A DNA stretch of 5,841 bases from Candidatus Kuenenia stuttgartensis. GTDB lineage: Bacteria; Planctomycetota; Planctomycetia; Isosphaerales; Isosphaeraceae. This document shows positions 1 through 5,841 of the stretch, piece by piece. How positions within the stretch are numbered: the stretch's first letter is position 1; each line of letters opens with the position of its first letter. A program made the translations under genes and the position numbers. The stretch spans positions 1 to 5,841 of the forward strand of contig CAMBZY010000226.1 in the NCBI GenBank assembly GCA_945872325.1. The letters are read 5' to 3'. The notes beneath the pieces were generated by a model. The model searched no databases. It worked only from the letters and a program-made list of their open reading frames with translations, and was not told the origin of the DNA.

Positions 1-84
1 ATGAGCCCGATGGGGCAATCGGCACCACTTGCGATCAGTGATCGTGGCGGTGTTCGCGGGTACAAGGAAGGACAGGTCGTATGA
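1..84 (+). CDS. 3' end of an upstream gene (partial, unidentified)
   Basis: Reading frame 1 is open from the window edge to a TGA at 82-84 and gives 27 residues ending GGVRGYKEGQVV. The TGA overlaps the ATG of the next gene as ATGA, the usual sign of translational coupling in an operon, and the next gene's ribosome binding site lies inside this tail. An ATG happens to sit at position 1, but a complete 27-residue gene is unlikely, so I read this as the C-terminus of a longer protein that starts outside the window. Nothing in the tail identifies a family. By context another polysaccharide-synthesis or export gene is plausible, but that is only inference. Confidence 0.5.
   Translation: MSPMGQSAPLAISDRGGVRGYKEGQVV
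64..72 (+). promoter_or_regulatory. Ribosome binding site for the O-antigen-ligase-like gene
   Basis: AAGGAAGGA is a strong purine-rich Shine-Dalgarno match ending 8 nt before the ATG at 81. It supports that start codon and lies within the coding tail of the upstream gene. Confidence 0.7.
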
Positions 85-1658
85 CGGCTCTCATCCGACG
101 CCGCGAATTCTGGCTTGAATGGCTTTGCCTTGTCCCATTGGTCATGGTCATGGGCACAGCTGGACTTCTGTTCGGCGGAGTGGCCTGGTGGTTCCGACCA
201 TTGGCCGTGATGGGCCTGAGTCTGGCCGTGGCGGGCGGGCTTCTGCGAGTCGGATTCCAGAGAGGCAAGCTCTTTCTGAGGAGTCCGATGCTCTTCATTG
301 GAATCCTGGGCTGTGGCTGGGCTATTTTTCAACTCGTGCCTCTCCCAAGATCCATCGTCGGTTCCATGGCTCCCCTGTCGCTTCAGGTGTATGGATATGG
401 CAACGCTCCTGTTCCAGAAGTCGCTCCGTCAACCACATTGCCAGATGCTCCTCAGGTGGCCAATAGTCGCATCCCGATCAGCTTGAACCGATCCGAGGGC
501 GTAAGGCGCATCCTGATCCTCCTGATGGGTTTACCGGTGTTCTGGTTTGTCGGGCTCTGGACAGATCGCCTCCCAAAGCTCATGACTCTGGTCAGTCTGC
601 TGGTCGCTCTGGGGATGGTCAATTCCGCAATCATGACACTCCAGTTACTCGACGGCTCTTCCGGCCTCTGGGGTCTGTTTCAGCCTGACCACAGACTGGT
701 GGTCGGGCCGGGCTGGGTCGACCTTCAGGCCGCTCCTCATCTGTCAGATCTGGAATTTGTGGGATCTGGAAACTCGTCAGATCAACCATGGCCGATCGCC
801 CGCCCTCAGGCCCTTGGGCTGGTAGGTATCATGCCTGGCGGGCTGGCTTCGTTTACATGCCTTCAATCCGTTGTCATTCCTTTGATGTTTGGCTGCCTGT
901 GCTATTTGAGCCAGCGCAGGGGGAGCCGGTTTGGGTTCGTTGATCGCTTGAGGGATCGTGGAATGACGGCTCTCTGGATTGTTCTGGTCTGGTCGCTTTT
1001 CCTTTCCACACTGATTCTCGGTTCCATTGGACAGCTATTACCCCTGGTTCCCGCTTTTGCTGGCCTTTTTATGGCCTTCATCTGGGCTTTGCGGGCCGAC
1101 CTCGAAAAAAAGATCTCTACCGCCTTGGTCCTGATCAGTGTTGCCGGAGCATCGGCTGGACTATGGATCAGCGACATCCGCGGAATTCATGATCAACACG
1201 GGATCGATTCCATTTGGGCTGATCAGCCTGTATTTGATGCGTTTGCATCCGACGCTTTCTCGATTTGGGAATCCAGTGGATGGACAGGCATTGGCCTCGG
1301 CGCGTACTCTCATGTATCCTCCTATTGGAAGCACACCTATGCTTCTCCGTCAAATTCGATAAGTTCCCTGGCCCAATCGTTGATTGAATTTGGTGTTCCA
1401 GCGCTGGGACTCATGGCTTGCGGGAGCCTTTGGGTTTTCTGGAAATCCATCAAAGGCTTTCGCCATGTCGATGCAGAGCATCGATGCCTGCTCGGAACCA
1501 TCCTTGGTGCCAGTTTTGGAGTGATGGTCGGGCTTTGCCTGCTGCCGGGTTGGGAACTACCGATTCTGACTCTGGTGGCCTGTACCATTCTGGGGCTGGC
1601 TGACCGCTGTTTATGCGGAGCCAGAGATTTGTTTGTGGAATCTTGGGAAGGCGTGTAA
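81..1658 (+). CDS. O-antigen ligase / Wzy polymerase-like membrane protein
   Basis: This 525-aa integral membrane protein probably polymerises or transfers lipid-linked glycan at the periplasmic face of the inner membrane. Hydrophobic segments are visible at about 14-36, 41-57, 68-88, 142-160, 168-190, 243-275, 296-316, 319-337, 345-363, 430-455, 466-488 and 493-508, giving roughly 11-12 spans. The QLVPLP motif at 84-89 is typical of the first part of bacterial O-antigen ligase family proteins. The segment GWTGIGLGAYSHV at 400-412, followed by a loop and SLIEFGVPALG at 433-443, matches the family's C-terminal signature (G-x-G-x-G before a periplasmic loop, then E-x-G at the start of a helix). 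The His-Asn pair usually found before that helix is not visible, the region reading SNSISSLAQ. A polar Pro/Ser-rich loop lies at about 100-140 and another at 190-240. The start is fixed by the strong Shine-Dalgarno sequence and the ATGA overlap. Family assignment is fairly secure; polymerase versus ligase cannot be decided here. Confidence 0.75.
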   Translation: MTALIRRREFWLEWLCLVPLVMVMGTAGLLFGGVAWWFRPLAVMGLSLAVAGGLLRVGFQRGKLFLRSPMLFIGILGCGWAIFQLVPLPRSIVGSMAPLSLQVYGYGNAPVPEVAPSTTLPDAPQVANSRIPISLNRSEGVRRILILLMGLPVFWFVGLWTDRLPKLMTLVSLLVALGMVNSAIMTLQLLDGSSGLWGLFQPDHRLVVGPGWVDLQAAPHLSDLEFVGSGNSSDQPWPIARPQALGLVGIMPGGLASFTCLQSVVIPLMFGCLCYLSQRRGSRFGFVDRLRDRGMTALWIVLVWSLFLSTLILGSIGQLLPLVPAFAGLFMAFIWALRADLEKKISTALVLISVAGASAGLWISDIRGIHDQHGIDSIWADQPVFDAFASDAFSIWESSGWTGIGLGAYSHVSSYWKHTYASPSNSISSLAQSLIEFGVPALGLMACGSLWVFWKSIKGFRHVDAEHRCLLGTILGASFGVMVGLCLLPGWELPILTLVACTILGLADRCLCGARDLFVESWEGV

Positions 1659-1705
1659 GAAGCCGCCGACTATCTACTGAGAACGACCTCAAGACGAGAT
1701 CATTG

Positions 1706-4495
1706 ATGCCTCTTCCACAGCTGAACCTCCGAGACCTTCGCCGCTCTGACCTCCCAGAAGGCCGTTATGACCTGAACCGCAGCCCTGTGCGGATCGGTCG
1801 TGGACCGCGCTGTGAAATTCGCCTGCATACGGATCGAATCGCCGACGTTCAAGTCATCCTCCGCCGAGAAGGGGATCGCTGGTTGATCCACCCTGTCGGC
1901 CCGCCTGAAGGCAGCATCCTGAACGGTCTGCCGATGACCGAGGCCGCCTGGCTGGATTATGGCACCACTCTCCTGATCGGCCATGTCGAGATCAAGCTCA
2001 ACGATGCTGAATCTGGCTTGAGTGAACCGGTTGCGGTGATCGCTTCAGAACCTGTCGTGGAACCAATGACTGCGGAAATTGAACCGGAACTTGAGTGTGA
2101 ACCAGAACTTGTACCTGACATTCCTGAATTCGTGGCTGAGATAGTCGCAGAAGAGCCAGATCCAGTCGTTTTTGAAGTGGCTGAGATGGTTGCAGAAGAG
2201 ATGCCGGAATCTGTGGTTTTAGAGCTAGAACCGGTTGTGATGTCAGCCCCCGAGGCTGTGGAACACGTTCTGCCCGCTTATTTATCAGCTGTTTCGTCAA
2301 CTCATCATCGACTTCCGAATCTGGCTGCACCGGTCGCTCCAACTCCCGTGATGGGACTTGCGGAGACGTTCACTTCAGCGGATATTCGCCGCCCGACGCC
2401 TCGGCTCAATACGCACAGGACGAATGTTCCGGCGATGGATGGTCGCGAGAGCCTGGATCAATGGGCCAACGATTTTTCGCGACGTTACCGAACCACCAAG
2501 TCTCGGAATCTCGATTCTACATCGGACCTTTCTGCCGGTATGGCCTATCAGCCAAGGCCGATCCCGACCATGCTCCGGTCGAGTCATGTCGCCAATCTGG
2601 AAGTCAGCCGATTCATCGAGCCAGATCCGGAAATCACAGCCACTGTGGAAGCCTCAACATTGGTTGAGATTCCTGAAGCGGTTGTTCAGCCAACAGTTGT
2701 GATCCCGGTTTCCGCCATTGTGGAATGCCTGACACAGGTTGATACCAACGATTTTCAGAACGATCAGGCATCGGCCGTTGTAACCGACCTGTTCGAACCA
2801 GATGATGTTGATGGAGTCGAGCCGGAAGTGATTGCTTATTCTTCGTATACCACCGAAGAAATGGTCGTTTTGGAAGATTTGACGGACGATTTTCCTGAGA
2901 CTGACTCCGACTACGATCAGTCGGAAGAATTTGAATCGCTTGGTGTGGCCCAAGAAAAAAAAACGACTGAATATCTGACGGAACAGTTGTCTGCAAATCA
3001 GTTTGAAGAGTGGCTTGGTTCAGTAGGTTCGATTGTTGAAACCAATCAGGCCGATTCTCCCTCTGTGGAGATGATCGACTCCGTTTTGGAGGGGGATGAG
3101 GATGCTTACGACCAGTCGCATGAACTCGAAGCTGAGTCTGTCGAGATCCTGATCCCGGCGGAAGTTGTTCATTCTGAACTCACAGAACGCATAGAGACGG
3201 CTCTGGTCACGCCCGAATCCGAGATTGACCATCCAGAGGAATTGACTTCTGACGACAGTTCCCTGCACGAATGGCCTTCTGTTCACGATATCCTGCGATG
3301 GTCGGCGGTTCGCGAAAGTCAGTATGGGGATCCGGAACAACTGGCACACAGCCAGTCGGAATCCAAAGAGCATGTGATCGAGCCGAAGCAGATGGTGCGG
3401 ATGAATGTGCCAGCGGCGATGGCGTTATGTGTTGTCTGGCTAGGTGGTTCCGCGATGCTTGCGATGGCCGCATATCGAATCAGCAGTCAGGATGAACTGA
3501 CTCAGCAGGCGGTCTCAGCCGTGATGGTTGCCAATCAGGCGGGTGGTGCTCCGCGTCTGCCTGCAAACCAGATGGCGAAAATTCAGGATACTCCAGCCTG
3601 GTGGGCGATCAGCGGGGACCAGATCTGGTGGAGGGCCACCTTCATGAAGATGCGTGAAACCGCTGGACAGCCAGCAACCATTCCCGGCGAAACTCTGGCA
3701 GAACTGGCTCGTCAGCGTGACCCGATTTTGCCAACTGCCAGACTCTGGAATGTTTCACGGCCAGCCATCACAGCGACTGAAGCGGAATGGTCAGGGCTTT
3801 CTCGCGACGTGGTTTCATTGATGACATCCGCCGACCACTTTCGCCGTATCGGTGACGAGCAGAAGGCCAATAATGCCGACAAAACCGCCTTGGAACTGGC
3901 CACGGCACTGGACCGGTCGTTCAATCAGAAAACCGTTGTTTTTGATGCCGAACTTGGGACGGGGCGATTCCTTCTGCCAGGTCAGAATGAAGTTCTGGTG
4001 ATCTTGAAACGGCTGGTCAAAGAGCCCAATGGGGCCGAAATCATCATGAAAGTCCTGCCTGAAGATCGGCCAGAGGTGTGGCTGACAGCAGCTCAGATTT
4101 TGAAGCAATCTGCCACCGGTGATCCGGCTCCGCTGATGGAGAAACTACTGGCCTGGAAAACTCCGGGCCGGGCTTCGCTCAATCGCCAGCATTTGGAGCA
4201 AGCCGTGAGGGCTGAGGCGCTGGCCTTGAACGGGAGCGGTTCGGAAGCGGCTGATGCTTATAAGATGCTGACCCAAGCGGCCCCCGACTCCGTCTGGAAG
4301 CGGTCGTGGTTCTTTAATCACGGTTCACTGAGCAGCCAGATCCAAAAAGGTGAAGCCGCAATCGCTTCATGGCGTAAGGCTCGGGGAGAGGATCCGAACC
4401 ACGAAGTGGACCGCCACGCCATCCAGGCGAGCCGATCCCTGACAGGCAATCTGGGTGAAGCTTCTGCCAAAAACGCACCCGTAAGGACCAACTGA
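1706..4495 (+). CDS. FHA-domain transmembrane protein with long acidic linker
   Basis: This 929-aa protein has three parts. Residues 10-98 look like an FHA domain: VRIGRGPRCEI at 29-39, LRREGDRW at 52-59, LNG at 72-74, and a final strand LLIGHVEIKL at 89-98. Residues 100-560 form a long, probably disordered Glu/Asp/Val/Pro-rich linker: 100-189 has no Lys or Arg, 200-303 is an Arg-rich island, and 310-529 has only three basic residues. A single membrane span follows at about 568-590. The remaining 339 residues, probably periplasmic, begin with a Trp-rich stretch (WW at 632-633 and 641-642) and are mainly helical, with TPR-like segments at about 703-735, 846-859 and 882-897. FHA domains usually bind phosphothreonine peptides made by Hanks-type kinases, but several contact residues differ here. 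I chose ATG 1706 because the FHA fold begins directly after it. An ATG at 1613 in the same frame would overlap the upstream gene by 46 bp and add 31 basic, unpromising residues. The Shine-Dalgarno is weak at either start. Function is unknown; its position suggests regulation or scaffolding of polysaccharide export. Confidence 0.85.
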   Translation: MPLPQLNLRDLRRSDLPEGRYDLNRSPVRIGRGPRCEIRLHTDRIADVQVILRREGDRWLIHPVGPPEGSILNGLPMTEAAWLDYGTTLLIGHVEIKLNDAESGLSEPVAVIASEPVVEPMTAEIEPELECEPELVPDIPEFVAEIVAEEPDPVVFEVAEMVAEEMPESVVLELEPVVMSAPEAVEHVLPAYLSAVSSTHHRLPNLAAPVAPTPVMGLAETFTSADIRRPTPRLNTHRTNVPAMDGRESLDQWANDFSRRYRTTKSRNLDSTSDLSAGMAYQPRPIPTMLRSSHVANLEVSRFIEPDPEITATVEASTLVEIPEAVVQPTVVIPVSAIVECLTQVDTNDFQNDQASAVVTDLFEPDDVDGVEPEVIAYSSYTTEEMVVLEDLTDDFPETDSDYDQSEEFESLGVAQEKKTTEYLTEQLSANQFEEWLGSVGSIVETNQADSPSVEMIDSVLEGDEDAYDQSHELEAESVEILIPAEVVHSELTERIETALVTPESEIDHPEELTSDDSSLHEWPSVHDILRWSAVRESQYGDPEQLAHSQSESKEHVIEPKQMVRMNVPAAMALCVVWLGGSAMLAMAAYRISSQDELTQQAVSAVMVANQAGGAPRLPANQMAKIQDTPAWWAISGDQIWWRATFMKMRETAGQPATIPGETLAELARQRDPILPTARLWNVSRPAITATEAEWSGLSRDVVSLMTSADHFRRIGDEQKANNADKTALELATALDRSFNQKTVVFDAELGTGRFLLPGQNEVLVILKRLVKEPNGAEIIMKVLPEDRPEVWLTAAQILKQSATGDPAPLMEKLLAWKTPGRASLNRQHLEQAVRAEALALNGSGSEAADAYKMLTQAAPDSVWKRSWFFNHGSLSSQIQKGEAAIASWRKARGEDPNHEVDRHAIQASRSLTGNLGEASAKNAPVRTN
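2081..2110 (+). repeat. Short tandem repeat in acidic linker (GAACCGGAACTT type)
   Basis: GAACCGGAACTT at 2081-2092 recurs as GAACCAGAACTT at 2099-2110, with one mismatch and an 18-nt period. It encodes two EPEL units in the acidic linker of the FHA protein. This looks like in-frame slippage or duplication within low-complexity coding DNA. Confidence 0.5.
2132..2200 (+). repeat. Two-copy 45-nt repeat in the acidic linker of the FHA protein
   Basis: The 24-nt block at 2132-2155 recurs at 2177-2200 with two mismatches. The period is 45 nt, so it stays in frame. It encodes VAEIVAEE and VAEMVAEE, each followed by a Pro/acidic stretch ending in VV-F/L-E. The high nucleotide identity points to a fairly recent duplication, consistent with the linker growing by in-frame duplication. 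Confidence 0.6.
2955..2963 (+). other. A9 homopolymer within the FHA-protein coding region
   Basis: Nine consecutive A residues encode part of Glu-Lys-Lys-Thr at residues 417-420. In the reading frame this forms A-AAA-AAA, which fits the X-XXY-YYZ slippery heptamer pattern, and tracts of this length are known to promote polymerase slippage. A -1 shift meets TGA at 2968-2970 and a +1 shift meets TGA at 2976-2978. Slippage would therefore give a protein of about 420 residues holding the FHA domain and part of the linker, without the membrane span. The tract is seen directly; any function for it is inference. Confidence 0.5.
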
Positions 4496-4575
4496 CATCA
4501 CTCGGATCAGCTTTCTCAGCCGTTTAAGATAAAGACGCGAACAGGATAAGACGCACCAGGGGAATCGGACGAATC
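4496..4575 (+). other. 80-bp gap between the FHA gene and the exosortase gene
   Basis: I see no strong hairpin followed by a T-run and no convincing -35/-10 pair, so the two genes are probably co-transcribed. An imperfect direct repeat is present: GATAAAGACGC at 4528-4538 and GATAAGACGC at 4545-4554. Its meaning is unknown and it may be chance. The 3' part carries the exosortase ribosome binding site. Confidence 0.4.
4558..4564 (+). promoter_or_regulatory. Ribosome binding site for the exosortase gene
   Basis: AGGGGAA ends 11 nt before the ATG at 4576, slightly farther than ideal. It is still the only good candidate, and an in-frame TAA at 4525-4527 with no other start codon after it leaves 4576 as the first possible start. 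Confidence 0.55.
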
Positions 4576-5592
4576 ATGGACGACATCAAGACTCAAAAAC
4601 CGAAGCCCTCTCGACCTCCAGATTCTGGGCTTGTGCTGATCCTGAAACAGCAATGGGCCAGCCCTGAAGGACGCTGGAGAACGATCGGGCTTGGCGTTTC
4701 CATGGCCGTTCTGATCGCTCTTTATTGGGAGAATCTCAAGCACTTCACCTTCGTCTGGTCCAACGACGATAACTACAGCCACGGCTGGCTGGTGGCCCCC
4801 CTCTGCATTTTCTTCGCCAATCAGGCCGCCCAGCAGCGCAGTCGTTCAGCTGGTTCGTCAAGTCATTCGTCTGGCCTGATGCTTGGCCTCTTGCTGATCG
4901 TGGCCGGCTTGTGTGGCCGATTGGTCACCGTGTTTTTGCCAATCGGGCTCGTCGCGGACGGCTCCCTGATTGTCTGCCTGGCTGGCGTGATTGCCCTGAT
5001 TTGCGGCACGGAGACGTTTAAGAAATATGCTTTTTCGATCGGTTTCCTGGTCTTCATGATCCCTCTGCCAGTTGCACTTTACACCATGCTGGCAAATCCT
5101 TTACAGCTTGTGGTCAGCAAAGTGGCCTCGGTGGTTATGACCACAGCCGGGATTCCGGTCCTGTGCGAAGGCAACATGATGACCCTTCCAGGCGATATCC
5201 GCATGTTCGTGGCTGAAGCGTGTAGCGGGATGCGTCAGTTGACCGGGTTTCTGGCCCTTACGGCGGCCGTTGCATATCTAAGCGGAAAGCCGATCTGGTA
5301 CCGCATCATTCTGATCGCAAGTGCCATTCCAGTGGCCATGGTGGCCAATATCGCACGTGTGATTGTGACCGGTCTGGTGATGTATTATGTGGACCCGAAC
5401 TATGCCAAAGGTGCCTGGCACACGGTGGAGGGCATGGCTCTGATGATGGCCGGGCTGGCACTCCTTCAGCTTGAAATGGGTGTCTTGAACGCCCTGATGG
5501 AAATATTCGCGGCCCCGCCGGTCCCGGCTGGATCATCGGAAGCTAAGCCGGAATCAACACTTAGGTCTGTTGTGAAAGGGGCACAGGCATGA
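4576..5592 (+). CDS. xrt: Exosortase (exosortase/archaeosortase family transpeptidase)
   Basis: This 338-aa polytopic membrane protein belongs to the exosortase/EpsH family, which cleaves C-terminal sorting signals of the PEP-CTERM type and attaches the protein to the cell surface. The catalytic set is complete: Cys216 in EACSGMR (214-220), Arg261 in ANIARV (257-262) and His282 in WHTVEG (281-286). The early family motif NYSHGWLVAP (66-75) is also present. Hydrophobic spans lie at about 36-52, 68-84, 100-120, 125-144, 151-173, 222-236, 242-270 and 285-305, with a cytoplasmic N-terminus of about 34 residues and a C-terminal tail of about 30. Its stop overlaps the ATG of an EpsI-like gene, the usual exosortase partner. 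A Wzy-like gene upstream fits an EPS-type exosortase locus. The exosortase subtype cannot be assigned by eye, and no PEP-CTERM substrate is encoded in the window. Confidence 0.93.
   Translation: MDDIKTQKPKPSRPPDSGLVLILKQQWASPEGRWRTIGLGVSMAVLIALYWENLKHFTFVWSNDDNYSHGWLVAPLCIFFANQAAQQRSRSAGSSSHSSGLMLGLLLIVAGLCGRLVTVFLPIGLVADGSLIVCLAGVIALICGTETFKKYAFSIGFLVFMIPLPVALYTMLANPLQLVVSKVASVVMTTAGIPVLCEGNMMTLPGDIRMFVAEACSGMRQLTGFLALTAAVAYLSGKPIWYRIILIASAIPVAMVANIARVIVTGLVMYYVDPNYAKGAWHTVEGMALMMAGLALLQLEMGVLNALMEIFAAPPVPAGSSEAKPESTLRSVVKGAQA
5575..5581 (+). promoter_or_regulatory. Ribosome binding site for the EpsI-like gene
   Basis: AAAGGGG lies inside the last codons of the exosortase gene and ends 7 nt before the ATG at 5589. 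It supports that start and coupled translation. Confidence 0.65.
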
Positions 5593-5841
5593 ACACCCGC
5601 GCACGTGTGATTTTGAGTATTGCCCTGCTTTCCACCGGCCTGATCGCTCACGCAGCCTTGGAACGGGCCGCCACCATCGACCGGCCCAAATTGAATCAGC
5701 CACTGGCAAGCTTGCCACTGGTGATTGGCGACTGGGTGGGCAGCGACGAGCCGATCGCGGCCGACATCGTCGAACGGGCCCAGACGGATGAATACATCAA
5801 CCGGATGTACGAGAATCAGAAGAACCCTGGCCAGAAGGTCT
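5589..5841 (+). CDS. EpsI-family exosortase-associated protein (N-terminal part)
   Basis: The first 84 residues are present and the frame runs off the window edge. An N-terminal hydrophobic segment at about 6-24 would serve as a signal anchor, placing the rest in the periplasm. The motif LPLVIGDWVGSDEPI at 42-56 matches the hallmark LP-x-x-IG-x-W-x-G start of the EpsI domain, and the following IVERAQTDEYINRMY (60-74) resembles the family's next conserved stretch. EpsI proteins are encoded next to exosortases, sometimes fused to them, in exopolysaccharide loci; their biochemical role is not settled. The start is set by a good Shine-Dalgarno sequence and the ATGA overlap with the exosortase stop. 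The missing C-terminus prevents comparison of full length. Confidence 0.85.
   Translation, partial: MNTRARVILSIALLSTGLIAHAALERAATIDRPKLNQPLASLPLVIGDWVGSDEPIAADIVERAQTDEYINRMYENQKNPGQKV

Noticed and set aside
1..81. A complete small gene starting at the ATG at position 1
   Set aside because: The frame is open to the window edge, so the ATG is more likely an internal Met codon; a 27-residue protein without a visible ribosome binding site cannot be supported.
1613..1705. Longer start for the FHA protein at ATG 1613
   Set aside because: It would overlap the preceding gene by 46 bp, has no Shine-Dalgarno sequence, and adds an Arg-rich stretch before a natural N-terminus. The overlap looks like chance frame openness.
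1998..2996. Minus-strand open frames of more than 100 codons opposite the FHA linker
   Set aside because: They mirror the low-complexity Glu/Val/Pro-rich coding strand and give Gln/Leu/Pro-rich translations with no recognisable domain. They are shadows of the + strand gene.
3407..3478. Membrane span of the FHA protein read as a C-terminal PEP-CTERM sorting signal
   Set aside because: The hydrophobic segment is internal, followed by about 339 residues, and no Pro-Glu-Pro motif directly precedes it, so it is not a sorting tail for the neighbouring exosortase.
4496..4575. Possible terminator or promoter between the FHA gene and the exosortase gene
   Set aside because: No GC-rich stem with a T-run and no credible -35/-10 pair could be found by eye; the short gap is more easily explained as an operon spacer.

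Overview
The window looks like part of a polysaccharide/exosortase locus from a Gram-negative-type bacterium, most likely a planctomycete. The reasons are the gene combination (Wzy/O-antigen-ligase-like protein, very long FHA-domain membrane protein, exosortase, EpsI-like protein), the moderate GC content, and the very long acidic low-complexity linker. The taxonomic call is inference, since no marker gene is present. All genes are on the + strand, and coding sequence fills nearly the whole window.

Layout: (1) 1-84 is the 3' end of an upstream gene whose stop overlaps the next start (ATGA). (2) 81-1658 is a 525-aa multi-spanning membrane protein of the O-antigen ligase / Wzy polymerase type. 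(3) After a 47-bp gap, 1706-4495 encodes a 929-aa protein with an N-terminal FHA-like domain, about 460 residues of charge-patterned linker, one membrane span and a helical, probably periplasmic C-terminal domain. (4) An 80-bp gap (4496-4575) has no convincing terminator or promoter. (5) 4576-5592 is an exosortase with the complete Cys/Arg/His catalytic set. (6) 5589-5841 is the start of an EpsI-family protein, cut by the window edge and overlapping the exosortase stop (ATGA). No RNA gene, CRISPR array, insertion sequence or attachment site was seen.

How the genes may work together: the Wzy-like protein would polymerise or ligate a lipid-linked glycan at the periplasmic face. The exosortase and EpsI protein would process and anchor surface proteins or support exopolysaccharide assembly, as in other EPS-exosortase loci. 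The FHA protein spans the membrane and has the architecture of a cytoplasm-to-periplasm coupler. It is the least explained gene here: its FHA fold keeps the core Arg but has lost other canonical phosphothreonine-contact residues, its linker has an acidic-basic-acidic charge pattern, and an A9 tract lies in the linker where a slip in either direction would hit a stop within a few codons, giving a soluble protein without the membrane anchor.
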